Below, piece after piece: positions 33,410 through 40,614 of a stretch of 64,000 nt of DNA. Origin of the DNA: Fibrobacter sp. UWB16 (GTDB lineage: Bacteria > Fibrobacterota > Fibrobacteria > Fibrobacterales > Fibrobacteraceae). The translations under genes were made by a program, and so were the position numbers. Below the pieces are notes generated by a model, which saw nothing but the letters and a program-made list of their open reading frames with translations, made no database searches and was not told where the DNA came from. Location: contig NZ_OCMS01000001.1 in assembly GCF_900215325.1 (NCBI RefSeq), positions 1,116,001-1,180,000 of the forward strand, given 5' to 3'. Within the stretch, counting starts at the first letter, position 1; every line of letters begins with the position of its first letter.

Positions 33410-34435
33410 TCACTTTCCGGACTGAATTTCGAGCAAGTCCGCCGTGAGAGTGGCGTCGTCAGGGAAATATTTTAAAGCGACATTCAAGAGGCGCACGGAT
33501 TCTTCTGTGCGTTTTTGCGCGTGGGCATCGTAGGCCATATTCTTGAAACCAAAGACGGCTTCGGCATTCCCGTTTTTAGCAGCAAGCTCGTAGGCATATT
33601 CGGCGCGATCATAGAACTTGGCATCGTATGCGAGGTTTCCCATGAAGATGGCGGCATCGGAAAAAACGGGCTTGATTTGCAAAATGTTATTTAAGATTTC
33701 CATGGCGATGTAGGGCTTTTTGTCTTCGGCAAGGACATCGGCAAGCTTGTACATAATTTGCGTGTCGTCAATTTTCACGCTGAGGGCTTCGCGGTAGGCG
33801 TTGGCGCTTTCTTCAAAATTCTTGTTCAGGCGGTAAACATCACCAAGATAAACTAAGAAATCGGATTCTTCGGGATGGAGCGTGTAGCCTTCGCGAATTA
33901 CGGCAACGGCTCGGTCAAAGTCATTCAGAGCAATGTTCGCTTCGGAGAGCTGGTAAACGATGCTGATGTCATTTTTGTCGAGGCGGTAAGCATTTTCGAT
34001 GGCGCGGAGGGCTCCGACTTTGTCGCCGGTTTTGGAGTAAGCCTCACCGAGGTAAAGCCAGCCGGAAATGTTATCGGGGTCGAGTTTGAGCGCACGGTGG
34101 TAAACGGCAATGCATTCCGGGAATTGTTTTAAGCGGAAGTAGACGCTAGCCATATTGAAAAGTGCGGGTGCAAAATTGCCTTCGGAATAGTCCACAGCCT
34201 TGCGGTAGGCGGCGGCCGCCTCGGGATATTTGTCCATCTGGTAATAGCTATTGGCGATGTTGAAACTCACGGCAACGGGATCGGCGCCGCGGTCTTCGGC
34301 CTTGCGGTACAAGAGGATAGCTTGCTTGAATTTTCCACTGCGATAAAGGGCGTTTGCGCGTTCCATCAAGTCAAAAGACGATTGCGCCGCAAACGACGAA
34401 ATTACAAAAAGCAAAACAAGAATAAACACTTTCAT
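33410..34435 (-). CDS. TPR-repeat protein of the TonB operon
   Basis: The 341-residue protein has a signal peptide (MKVFILVLLFVISSFAAQSS) and about eight tetratricopeptide repeats (for example FNIANSYYQMDKYPEAAAAYRKAVDYSEGNFAPALFNMASVYFRLKQFPECIAVYHRAL). It is the last gene of the DUF3450-TtpC-ExbB-ExbD-TonB operon, 1 bp after the TonB-like gene. Periplasmic TPR proteins close equivalent TonB2-type operons in Vibrio and Shewanella. It probably scaffolds the complex. Confidence 0.88.
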   Translation of the reverse strand: MKVFILVLLFVISSFAAQSSFDLMERANALYRSGKFKQAILLYRKAEDRGADPVAVSFNIANSYYQMDKYPEAAAAYRKAVDYSEGNFAPALFNMASVYFRLKQFPECIAVYHRALKLDPDNISGWLYLGEAYSKTGDKVGALRAIENAYRLDKNDISIVYQLSEANIALNDFDRAVAVIREGYTLHPEESDFLVYLGDVYRLNKNFEESANAYREALSVKIDDTQIMYKLADVLAEDKKPYIAMEILNNILQIKPVFSDAAIFMGNLAYDAKFYDRAEYAYELAAKNGNAEAVFGFKNMAYDAHAQKRTEESVRLLNVALKYFPDDATLTADLLEIQSGK

Positions 34436-34436
34436 A

Positions 34437-35084
34437 CTAGTCTCTAAACTTCACTTCGAAGGGTTGTTCCATGCCACAGAAAGCAACGGCTTTGCCGTCC
34501 TTTTCAGCAGGGGCAAAAGTCATACGAGCAATAGCATCCTTCCCCGCTTGCGCAAGTCCAGAGCCTGCGGGAGACTCTTCGATGACTTTGATATCATACG
34601 CACGACCGCCAACATCCACACAGAAACTGAGGCGGAGCATGGCATCTATTTCGCGGTCACGGATTTGCGGCGGCACCTGAAAATTCGGCATGGAGCGATT
34701 TTCGGGCTTTTTATCGACATCGCCTTTTTCAGTGGAAAGTGCGCCACCACGGAAATCAGCAACGAGTTCGCTGTTAATGGCAGCCCCAGCGGTACCAGAA
34801 ACAGCGCCAAGAGCCATGGCAAAACGCGGTCCCGCTTTGGGCGAGCGAGAATTCGACTTTTGGCGGTTTGGCTTGCGTGCCGTGCGTTTTTTCTCAATCT
34901 TCTTTTCGACTTCTTCAACTTTTTTCACGGAGACTTCGGTCTTGACGAATTTCTTTTCGTAGAAGATTTTACCCGTCAAGAACAAGTTCGCCATCGTCAC
35001 GGAGAATACGAGAACCAAGCTCGCAAGAATCGCCGCGAGAAGGATTGTAAAACGCTTTAAAAACTTTTTTATAAACTTTTGCAT
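34437..35084 (-). CDS. TonB-like energy transducer
   Basis: This 215-residue protein has one N-terminal transmembrane helix (about residues 13-36), a basic linker (VKKVEEVEKKIEKKRTARKPNRQK) in place of the usual proline-rich one, and a C-terminal domain (IDAMLRLSFCVDVGGRAYDIKVIEESPAGSGLAQAGKDAIARMTFAPAEKDGKAV) with the pattern of TonB C-terminal domains. Two cysteines could pair. It follows ExbD by 12 bp. It would transmit the motor's force to outer-membrane receptors such as the one at 40615-43062. Confidence 0.8.
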   Translation of the reverse strand: MQKFIKKFLKRFTILLAAILASLVLVFSVTMANLFLTGKIFYEKKFVKTEVSVKKVEEVEKKIEKKRTARKPNRQKSNSRSPKAGPRFAMALGAVSGTAGAAINSELVADFRGGALSTEKGDVDKKPENRSMPNFQVPPQIRDREIDAMLRLSFCVDVGGRAYDIKVIEESPAGSGLAQAGKDAIARMTFAPAEKDGKAVAFCGMEQPFEVKFRD

Positions 35085-35096
35085 TATTCCACTCAG

Positions 35097-35501
35097 TTAC
35101 TCTGCTTGGGCGGCGATGGAGACTTTCTTGACTCCGGCCAAATTGCACATATCAATAACCTGAACGAGCACGCCAGTTTCGGATTCCTTGTCGGCAATCA
35201 CGACGGCTTCGCGGTCGGGCGCTTTCGCAAGAGACTGTTTCAAGATGTCTTGCAGGCTCGCCAAATCCACCTGGCGTTCATTCATGTGAATCGTCCCTTC
35301 GCGCGTGATGGCAATGAGCAAATTTTCTTTTTCAAGTTGGCTCGCCGATTGCGCCTGCGGTTTCGTCACATCCACACCCGTTTCGCGAGTGAACGACGAC
35401 GTCACCACAAAAAAGATGAGCAAGATGAACACGATATCCATCAGCGGACCCATTTCAATGCCCACGTCTTTCTGTTTTCTTCTCGGTAAATTAAATTCCA
35501 T
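35097..35501 (-). CDS. exbD: ExbD/TolR-family motor subunit
   Basis: This 134-residue protein has a short basic N-terminus, one transmembrane helix with the proton-carrying Asp (GPLMDIVFILLIFFVVTSSF, Asp22) and a periplasmic domain ending VIDMCNLAGVKKVSIAA, typical of ExbD. It is followed 12 bp later by the TonB-like gene and preceded 24 bp earlier by ExbB. Confidence 0.93.
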   Translation of the reverse strand: MEFNLPRRKQKDVGIEMGPLMDIVFILLIFFVVTSSFTRETGVDVTKPQAQSASQLEKENLLIAITREGTIHMNERQVDLASLQDILKQSLAKAPDREAVVIADKESETGVLVQVIDMCNLAGVKKVSIAAQAE

Positions 35502-35525
35502 AACAAATCCTTTAGATTGCTTCGC

Positions 35526-36230
35526 CTACGGCTCGCAATGACGTTGTCCAGCTCGGGTTGCAAAATAGTTGTCGATTACCGTTGCGCCAAGTTCCATTTC
35601 CTGCTTCAAGATTTCAATGCGTTCGTCCAAACGCTGTTTCATAAGAGTCAGCGGGAACGCAATCAAGAGCCCGCTCTGCGTCGAAATCAAGGCTTCTGAA
35701 ATTCCATCCGCCATCAGCACCGGGTTCTGGTTTCCGTACAACGTGATTACCTCAAAAGTCGAGACCATTCCCGTGACCGTTCCAAGCAGGCCCAAGAGCG
35801 GAGCGGCTGCAGCCATCACAGAAACTATGTGGTTTCCTTGTTCCATGTAGCGCACACTTTTCATCATGCGTACTTGCATGTAATCGCGAAATTCGTCATA
35901 ATTTTTTTGCGCAATTTCAATCGCGTAAGAAAGTTCTCTTGAAAGAAATCCACCGCGTTTGCGAAGGTTTGTCAAAGTCGTCTGCACACGCTGTTCATCA
36001 GAGGAAGATTCGATTCCAGCAACAGTTCTTTCGCCGGTCAAACCGCGCTGCATACGCCTCACGACTTTAGTGATATCCTTTCTGAAAAAATCGCTACCGA
36101 TGCGAAACCAGCTCGAGAAAAGGAAATAGAATCCAACAACGCCCGACAAGAGGATGGGTAGCATCACCACGCCACCCGCCTCGTACGTATTCCGCAGGGA
36201 TTCTATGAATATGTAATGAAAATCAGTCAT
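35526..36230 (-). CDS. exbB: ExbB/TolQ/MotA-family proton channel subunit
   Basis: The 234-residue protein has three transmembrane helices (about residues 18-38, 130-155, 170-195) with the family block APLLGLLGTVTGMVSTFEVITLYGNQNP and ISEALISTQSGLLIAFPLTLMKQRL. It forms the ExbB pentamer around ExbD. The last residues (AGQRHCEP) are a translation of an ATGAC-family repeat that overlaps the 3' end of the gene, so the C-terminus has been replaced or extended by repeat DNA. Confidence 0.92.
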   Translation of the reverse strand: MTDFHYIFIESLRNTYEAGGVVMLPILLSGVVGFYFLFSSWFRIGSDFFRKDITKVVRRMQRGLTGERTVAGIESSSDEQRVQTTLTNLRKRGGFLSRELSYAIEIAQKNYDEFRDYMQVRMMKSVRYMEQGNHIVSVMAAAAPLLGLLGTVTGMVSTFEVITLYGNQNPVLMADGISEALISTQSGLLIAFPLTLMKQRLDERIEILKQEMELGATVIDNYFATRAGQRHCEP

Positions 36231-36278
36231 AATTCATTCAGATGAGATTGCCGCGTTTTCAACTCGCAATGACGTATT

Positions 36279-37859
36279 TTACTTACTTTCCTTTCCAAAG
36301 ACTTTATTCATAAGCGAAGTGCTTTGCACGTAAAGTTCGCTGGTGATTTTTTCAATCTTTTCGCTCAAAAGGCCATGCAAAATCATCACAGGGATTGCAA
36401 TGACAAGACCCATTTCCGTCGTGACAAGAGCTTCAGAAATGCCCCCCGCAAGCACGCGAGCATCATTCGTCCCGACTTCGGTAATCACGGTAAAGAGCGT
36501 AATGATACCCGTCACCGTACCAAGCAAGCCCAAGAGCGGAGCAATCGTTCCCATCGCAGCCAGAAGGCCCATGCGGCGTTCCAATTTCGGCTGTTCACGG
36601 AGCAAAGCTTCTTGCAGGGAGCGTTCCGCATTTTCACGCGTATCGTTCACCTTGTTGAGCACAGCAAACAGCACCATCGCAAGGCTCGTCTCTTTCTTAA
36701 GGCAAAGATTGGCAGCTTCTTCGTACTTTTTCTCAGCGACAAGCGCATCCATCTTCTTGGTGAAGCGACGACCGAGATGACCGCGATAAGAAAGCATCAC
36801 GAAACGTTCTAGGAACAAGAGGAGCGCAATGATCGCCACGAGCATTAGCGGATACATCACGATACCGCCCTTCTTGAAGAACAATTTAAATTCTTCGGTC
36901 CAAGTGAGTTCCTTCGTATCGGTGATAGAATTTTTGATGGCCTTATTCTGCAGCACATCCAATGGAATCGCGATAGTAGCCTGCGCGTCCGTTGCGTTAC
37001 CTGACACCGCCCCAGCCTGGTTCACGGCAGCCTTGATGTTTGCCGCCATTTCCGTAGGCAGATTTGCATTCCATTCAAAGACCTTGCCCTGCAAAGCACC
37101 AGAGCGCAATAGCGCCTGCACATCGCCATTGTCGTTTGCAACTTCGCCGAGGAACACCGTTCCCAAGCGCAAACGATTCACGTTCACATCCGGGCGCGTA
37201 CCGACCTGCGAAAGTTCAGCACCGTAAGACTGCGTGTAAGTGACTTCGTGACGGGCAAGCAAATCTGCCATATAGCCCTGCACCGCAGCAATTGTATTCG
37301 GCACTTTCTTTTCGGCTTCGGCACTGGCGCGTTTCAAGTTCAAAAGGCGCTTGTTCATTCCGACCGGATAATCGCCCGCCACATCGCCAAGCGTCTTTTC
37401 AATCGAAAGCTTCACTTGCGTGTTGAGCGCATCGAATGCAATTTCTTCGCTCTTGGACTTTTCTTCCGCTTCTTCGGTGACATTTTTGTTTGCCATCACT
37501 TCTTCGGTGACGCGGCCAAGATCTGTCGAGAGTTTGGAATAGCGACCATCCAGTTCACGCGTTTTATTCTGGTGTTCTTCGGTCAGCTGCGATTCGGCAT
37601 ACCGGTTGCTCCAATGCTTGGCATCAAGCTTTTCAAGGGAATCGGCTTTTTGCATGCGGATGCGGGTAAGCGTTTCAACTTCGCGCTGCAAATTGCGCAC
37701 TTCGACTTGCAACAAGGAATCCTTAATGCGGGCTTCGTCTTCGGCGCTTTTCTTGTCGCTCGACCACGGCCAAGCAAATGCGGATGAGGCGAGCATTAAA
37801 ACGATGACTAGATATTTCACTGGATTCTTCACTTCGTTCAGAATGACGTTTGGATTCAT
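36279..37859 (-). CDS. TtpC-like large ExbB-family protein
   Basis: The 526-residue protein combines a signal peptide, a periplasmic coiled-coil extension (about residues 35-320) and a C-terminal MotA/TolQ/ExbB domain (GGIVMYPLMLVAIIALLLFLERF; GTIAPLLGLLGTVTGIITLFTVI; GGISEALVTTEMGLVIAIPVMILHGLL). This is the TtpC architecture of TonB2 systems. Its first residues (NVILNEVKNPVK) are the translation of an ATGAC-family repeat fused in front of the signal sequence YLVIVLMLASSAFA, so the natural start may have been displaced. It overlaps the DUF3450 gene by 4 nt. Confidence 0.9.
   Translation of the reverse strand: MNPNVILNEVKNPVKYLVIVLMLASSAFAWPWSSDKKSAEDEARIKDSLLQVEVRNLQREVETLTRIRMQKADSLEKLDAKHWSNRYAESQLTEEHQNKTRELDGRYSKLSTDLGRVTEEVMANKNVTEEAEEKSKSEEIAFDALNTQVKLSIEKTLGDVAGDYPVGMNKRLLNLKRASAEAEKKVPNTIAAVQGYMADLLARHEVTYTQSYGAELSQVGTRPDVNVNRLRLGTVFLGEVANDNGDVQALLRSGALQGKVFEWNANLPTEMAANIKAAVNQAGAVSGNATDAQATIAIPLDVLQNKAIKNSITDTKELTWTEEFKLFFKKGGIVMYPLMLVAIIALLLFLERFVMLSYRGHLGRRFTKKMDALVAEKKYEEAANLCLKKETSLAMVLFAVLNKVNDTRENAERSLQEALLREQPKLERRMGLLAAMGTIAPLLGLLGTVTGIITLFTVITEVGTNDARVLAGGISEALVTTEMGLVIAIPVMILHGLLSEKIEKITSELYVQSTSLMNKVFGKESK
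37817..37847. repeat. ATGAC-family repeat at the 5' end of the TtpC-like gene
   Basis: TCACTGGATTCTTCACTTC followed by GTTCAGAATGACG is the HPEQ-type element; read on the minus strand in the gene's frame it encodes VILNEVKNPV. Confidence 0.85.
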
Positions 37860-38692
37860 CTCACGCCTCCCACAACAGACAAACTTACAGGCAATTTTAC
37901 AATCTGAGGTGGCTTTTTCGCCTGTTTCACGTCAATGGCAAGTTTCACGGCAGCGCGTTCCTCAAGATTCAATTCTTCATTCCATTCGTAAACAACTTTA
38001 TTGTTTTCCAGCTTACGTTCCAGGCGACCGTAAGAGGCTCCGTTTTCATCGACATAGACCATCCACTGGTTCCCTATGCGAAGAATCGTTGCGTTTACAA
38101 TTTCGCCATTTTTGCGAGTGAGCGGGCTATTGACTACAGAAACTTCATCGCCAAACTTGATTTCTTCATTCACGAGCGACTTCATGCGAGAAAATGCTTC
38201 TTCTTCGGTCACGTTTCCGCTTTCGATTTCACGAGTCAATGATTTTGCACGGTCAAGGCGCTTATCGCGTTCCCATGGGAGCGTCTGCGCAATTTGCGTT
38301 TCGAGTTGTTTGCAAATTTTGGCAAGTTCACTGCGCAAGGCGCGGCGTTTTGCGGCCACGTTATCGCTTTTGTTCTTTGCGCGGGCCTGTTTGTTGCGCT
38401 CCTGCTGGAGGCTTGATGCCACCTTGCGAATCTTAGCATTCAAGCTATCGATTTCCAGATTACGGCGTTCCACATCGGCCTTGTAGCGCTGTTCAAGCAA
38501 CTGGCGATGTGATGCATCTGCACGTAGCATCGAATCCGTCGATGCGATTCGAGTGTTCAGATTTTGAATTTCAGAATTCAGCTTTTCCTTCTGCATTTTC
38601 AGATCGCGAATTTCAGACTCGTAGTCTGCAAAAGCTAGACCCGAAAGCGAGAAAATAAGGATCACAAAAGGCAATATATTCAATCGTTTCAT
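37856..38692 (-). CDS. DUF3450-type coiled-coil periplasmic protein
   Basis: The 278-residue protein has a signal peptide (MKRLNILPFVILIFSLSGLAFA), a long coiled coil (about residues 25-140) and a small C-terminal beta domain (VNATILRIGNQWMVYVDENGASYGRLE). This is the DUF3450 layout, whose genes head TonB2-type operons in proteobacteria. It is the first gene of the operon reaching to 33410 and is preceded by the sigma-factor-type promoter motif at 38730-38759. Confidence 0.88.
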   Translation of the reverse strand: MKRLNILPFVILIFSLSGLAFADYESEIRDLKMQKEKLNSEIQNLNTRIASTDSMLRADASHRQLLEQRYKADVERRNLEIDSLNAKIRKVASSLQQERNKQARAKNKSDNVAAKRRALRSELAKICKQLETQIAQTLPWERDKRLDRAKSLTREIESGNVTEEEAFSRMKSLVNEEIKFGDEVSVVNSPLTRKNGEIVNATILRIGNQWMVYVDENGASYGRLERKLENNKVVYEWNEELNLEERAAVKLAIDVKQAKKPPQIVKLPVSLSVVGGVR

Positions 38693-38729
38693 AACTATTC
38701 CAAATAGGTTGTCTCTAAATTACATTATT

Positions 38730-38759
38730 TAAACACCTGGACCCACCAAAAGTGTCACC
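38730..38759 (-). promoter_or_regulatory. ECF-type promoter motif, copy C (TonB operon)
   Basis: On the minus strand GGTGACACTTTT starts at 38759 and GGTGTT follows after 12 bp. The same 30-bp layout precedes the TonB receptor (43088-43117) and the sigma factor gene (47095-47124). The predicted start is about 30 nt before the DUF3450 ATG. Confidence 0.8.
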
Positions 38760-38779
38760 GTGTTTGAGAAAATTTTCAA

Positions 38780-40507
38780 CTATTTGCATTCTACACGACC
38801 ATCCTTGACACTGCACCAGTTTTCACAAATTTTTGGTTCTGCACCCAAGCCATAACACACATTCTCGACTTCGCGTTTCAAAACACTAGATTTTAATTCC
38901 TGGAGATAATAACGGCTCACAAGTGCGGACTTACACTGTTCGTACTCATCCAAATTCCAGCCACGATCCGCGCACCACAGCCACAGATATTCCTTGCAAT
39001 TGGTCTTTTTCGGATTTTCTAGGCATTCGTTTTCAAGCGCAGAACAATCCGCAATTTTGTTACTTTCAAAATTACTTGCCACACAGTAGCGCTTAAGGCC
39101 ATCGGCATATGCATTTGCCTTTGCTTTTTCACTGATGGAATCCGGCAAGAACAGAGACCACTTCGTCGTATCCAGCATCATTGCCGCCTTTACGTTTGAT
39201 GCATAACACGCCTTCACATGTCTATTATAAACGGAATCCCGATAATACAAGGGAGCCTTTTCATTAGCACCTTGCAAGCCCTGTAAAGAAACATCTTCAT
39301 CCGGCATTCCAGAGCAAGCCACATCCTGATAAAGCCTACAGGCTCGAGAATCCCAGCTATCGGCATTATCGCCTTCTGTATCCTTGCAATTACTCCAAGC
39401 TATATGTGAAAAGCCTACAGCATCACCACTAACTTCTATGTTAATTGTCGTTTTTGCCATTCCACAAAATACGCCCATTCCATTTTTAACATTAGACTTT
39501 GGAACAACACGCGAATCCGATACAGACTGTTTTACCTTTTCCACATAATCAACATACGCATCATCGGTCGAATAAAGGTCTACCGAAATTGTCCCTATCG
39601 GGAGCATCATATTCATCAGATAAAGAGTGTCAAGAGTCTTGTTGCCTGCGACTGAGCGATTCGATGAAAAGCCCAGATTTTGCTGTTCTTCCAGAGGATC
39701 GTGCATGGCAATTCCCCTATACCCCTCTTCATCGGCATCTTTCATTCCTTTGAACATCTGATTCATCGTGGTATTTTGCGATTCACCGCCTCTTATGTCG
39801 TAGTTCATAATCGAAAGAACGCCTCGTACTGTTTTATCATAATCCAAAGCGGCCTTCACAAATTCCATATCCATCGGATATTCCAAAAAGCTCACATAGA
39901 ACAAATTAGATTCACTGCGATTTTCTTGCCACACATAACCACCCTTCTGTTGCGGCACATTCATACCCTTGACGGTCACTCGATTCGGAATCGTTGCGAT
40001 TGCCTTATAGGTTGATTGCACAGTATGGCCTGCACTATCCCATTTAAATGAGGCGCTTAGCTCATATGATTCGCCAGAAATTCCGTAAAACATGTAAGGT
40101 GTATAAAAGCAATTCGGGTTCGATGATTTGGGTTTAAGAACCGCAGTTGTATCCAGTTCTTTAGCTTCTCCGCCGAACACAAATCGTCCGCTAACAGTCA
40201 CATTTGCGCTATCGTAAAACGCAAAATCTTGCGATGAAGTTTCGTCGAGCTGATAGACTTTTGAGAAACAGACATAAGGATTTCCGTGCGCCATCACGTA
40301 TCCGTACGTATAAACGCCCGTATAGACTTCGCGCTCTTCGGGATAGTATTCCCATGGGCCATGAAAATCGCAGGCAACGAGCAAAACAGACGAGAGAATC
40401 CAGACGAGAGACGAAAGGAATCGCCTACAAGATCCATTGGAGATCGCATCACCATTATCGAGACTCGCAATGACACCAGCATTATTACGTTTAAAAAAAT
40501 CACTCAT
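38780..40507 (-). CDS. DUF4249-like outer-membrane lipoprotein beside TonB receptor
   Basis: This 575-residue protein has a lipobox LLVAC (Cys about 46) after an unusually long N-terminus. A beta-rich domain (about residues 60-330) has the feel of DUF4249 proteins that accompany TonB receptors in Bacteroidota. A C-terminal region (about 380-575) holds some 14 cysteines, suggesting several disulfides. The first residues (GVIASLDNGDAISNG) are a translation of an ATGAC-family repeat: no start codon lies between it and the hydrophobic segment. It follows the receptor gene by 108 bp and is probably co-transcribed. Confidence 0.7.
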   Translation of the reverse strand: MSDFFKRNNAGVIASLDNGDAISNGSCRRFLSSLVWILSSVLLVACDFHGPWEYYPEEREVYTGVYTYGYVMAHGNPYVCFSKVYQLDETSSQDFAFYDSANVTVSGRFVFGGEAKELDTTAVLKPKSSNPNCFYTPYMFYGISGESYELSASFKWDSAGHTVQSTYKAIATIPNRVTVKGMNVPQQKGGYVWQENRSESNLFYVSFLEYPMDMEFVKAALDYDKTVRGVLSIMNYDIRGGESQNTTMNQMFKGMKDADEEGYRGIAMHDPLEEQQNLGFSSNRSVAGNKTLDTLYLMNMMLPIGTISVDLYSTDDAYVDYVEKVKQSVSDSRVVPKSNVKNGMGVFCGMAKTTINIEVSGDAVGFSHIAWSNCKDTEGDNADSWDSRACRLYQDVACSGMPDEDVSLQGLQGANEKAPLYYRDSVYNRHVKACYASNVKAAMMLDTTKWSLFLPDSISEKAKANAYADGLKRYCVASNFESNKIADCSALENECLENPKKTNCKEYLWLWCADRGWNLDEYEQCKSALVSRYYLQELKSSVLKREVENVCYGLGAEPKICENWCSVKDGRVECK

Positions 40508-40557
40508 AACATATCCTCAAAAATTCAACTAAGTTCTAAGCTCTACCAAATAAAACA

Positions 40558-40594
40558 TTACTGGATCCTTCAGCCCTACAGGCTTCAGGATGAC
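40558..40594. repeat. ATGAC-family repeat between receptor and lipoprotein genes
   Basis: ACTGGATCCTTCAGCC, then GGCTTCAGGATGACA, an imperfect palindrome of the HPEQ type in the 108-bp gap. Confidence 0.75.
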
Positions 40595-40614
40595 ATTCTC
40601 TCGTTGTCTCTCGT

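Noticed and set aside
38780..40507. A downstream start for the DUF4249-like lipoprotein
   Set aside because: No ATG, GTG or TTG with a ribosome site lies between the repeat-derived segment and the signal sequence, so the ATG at 40507 is kept.
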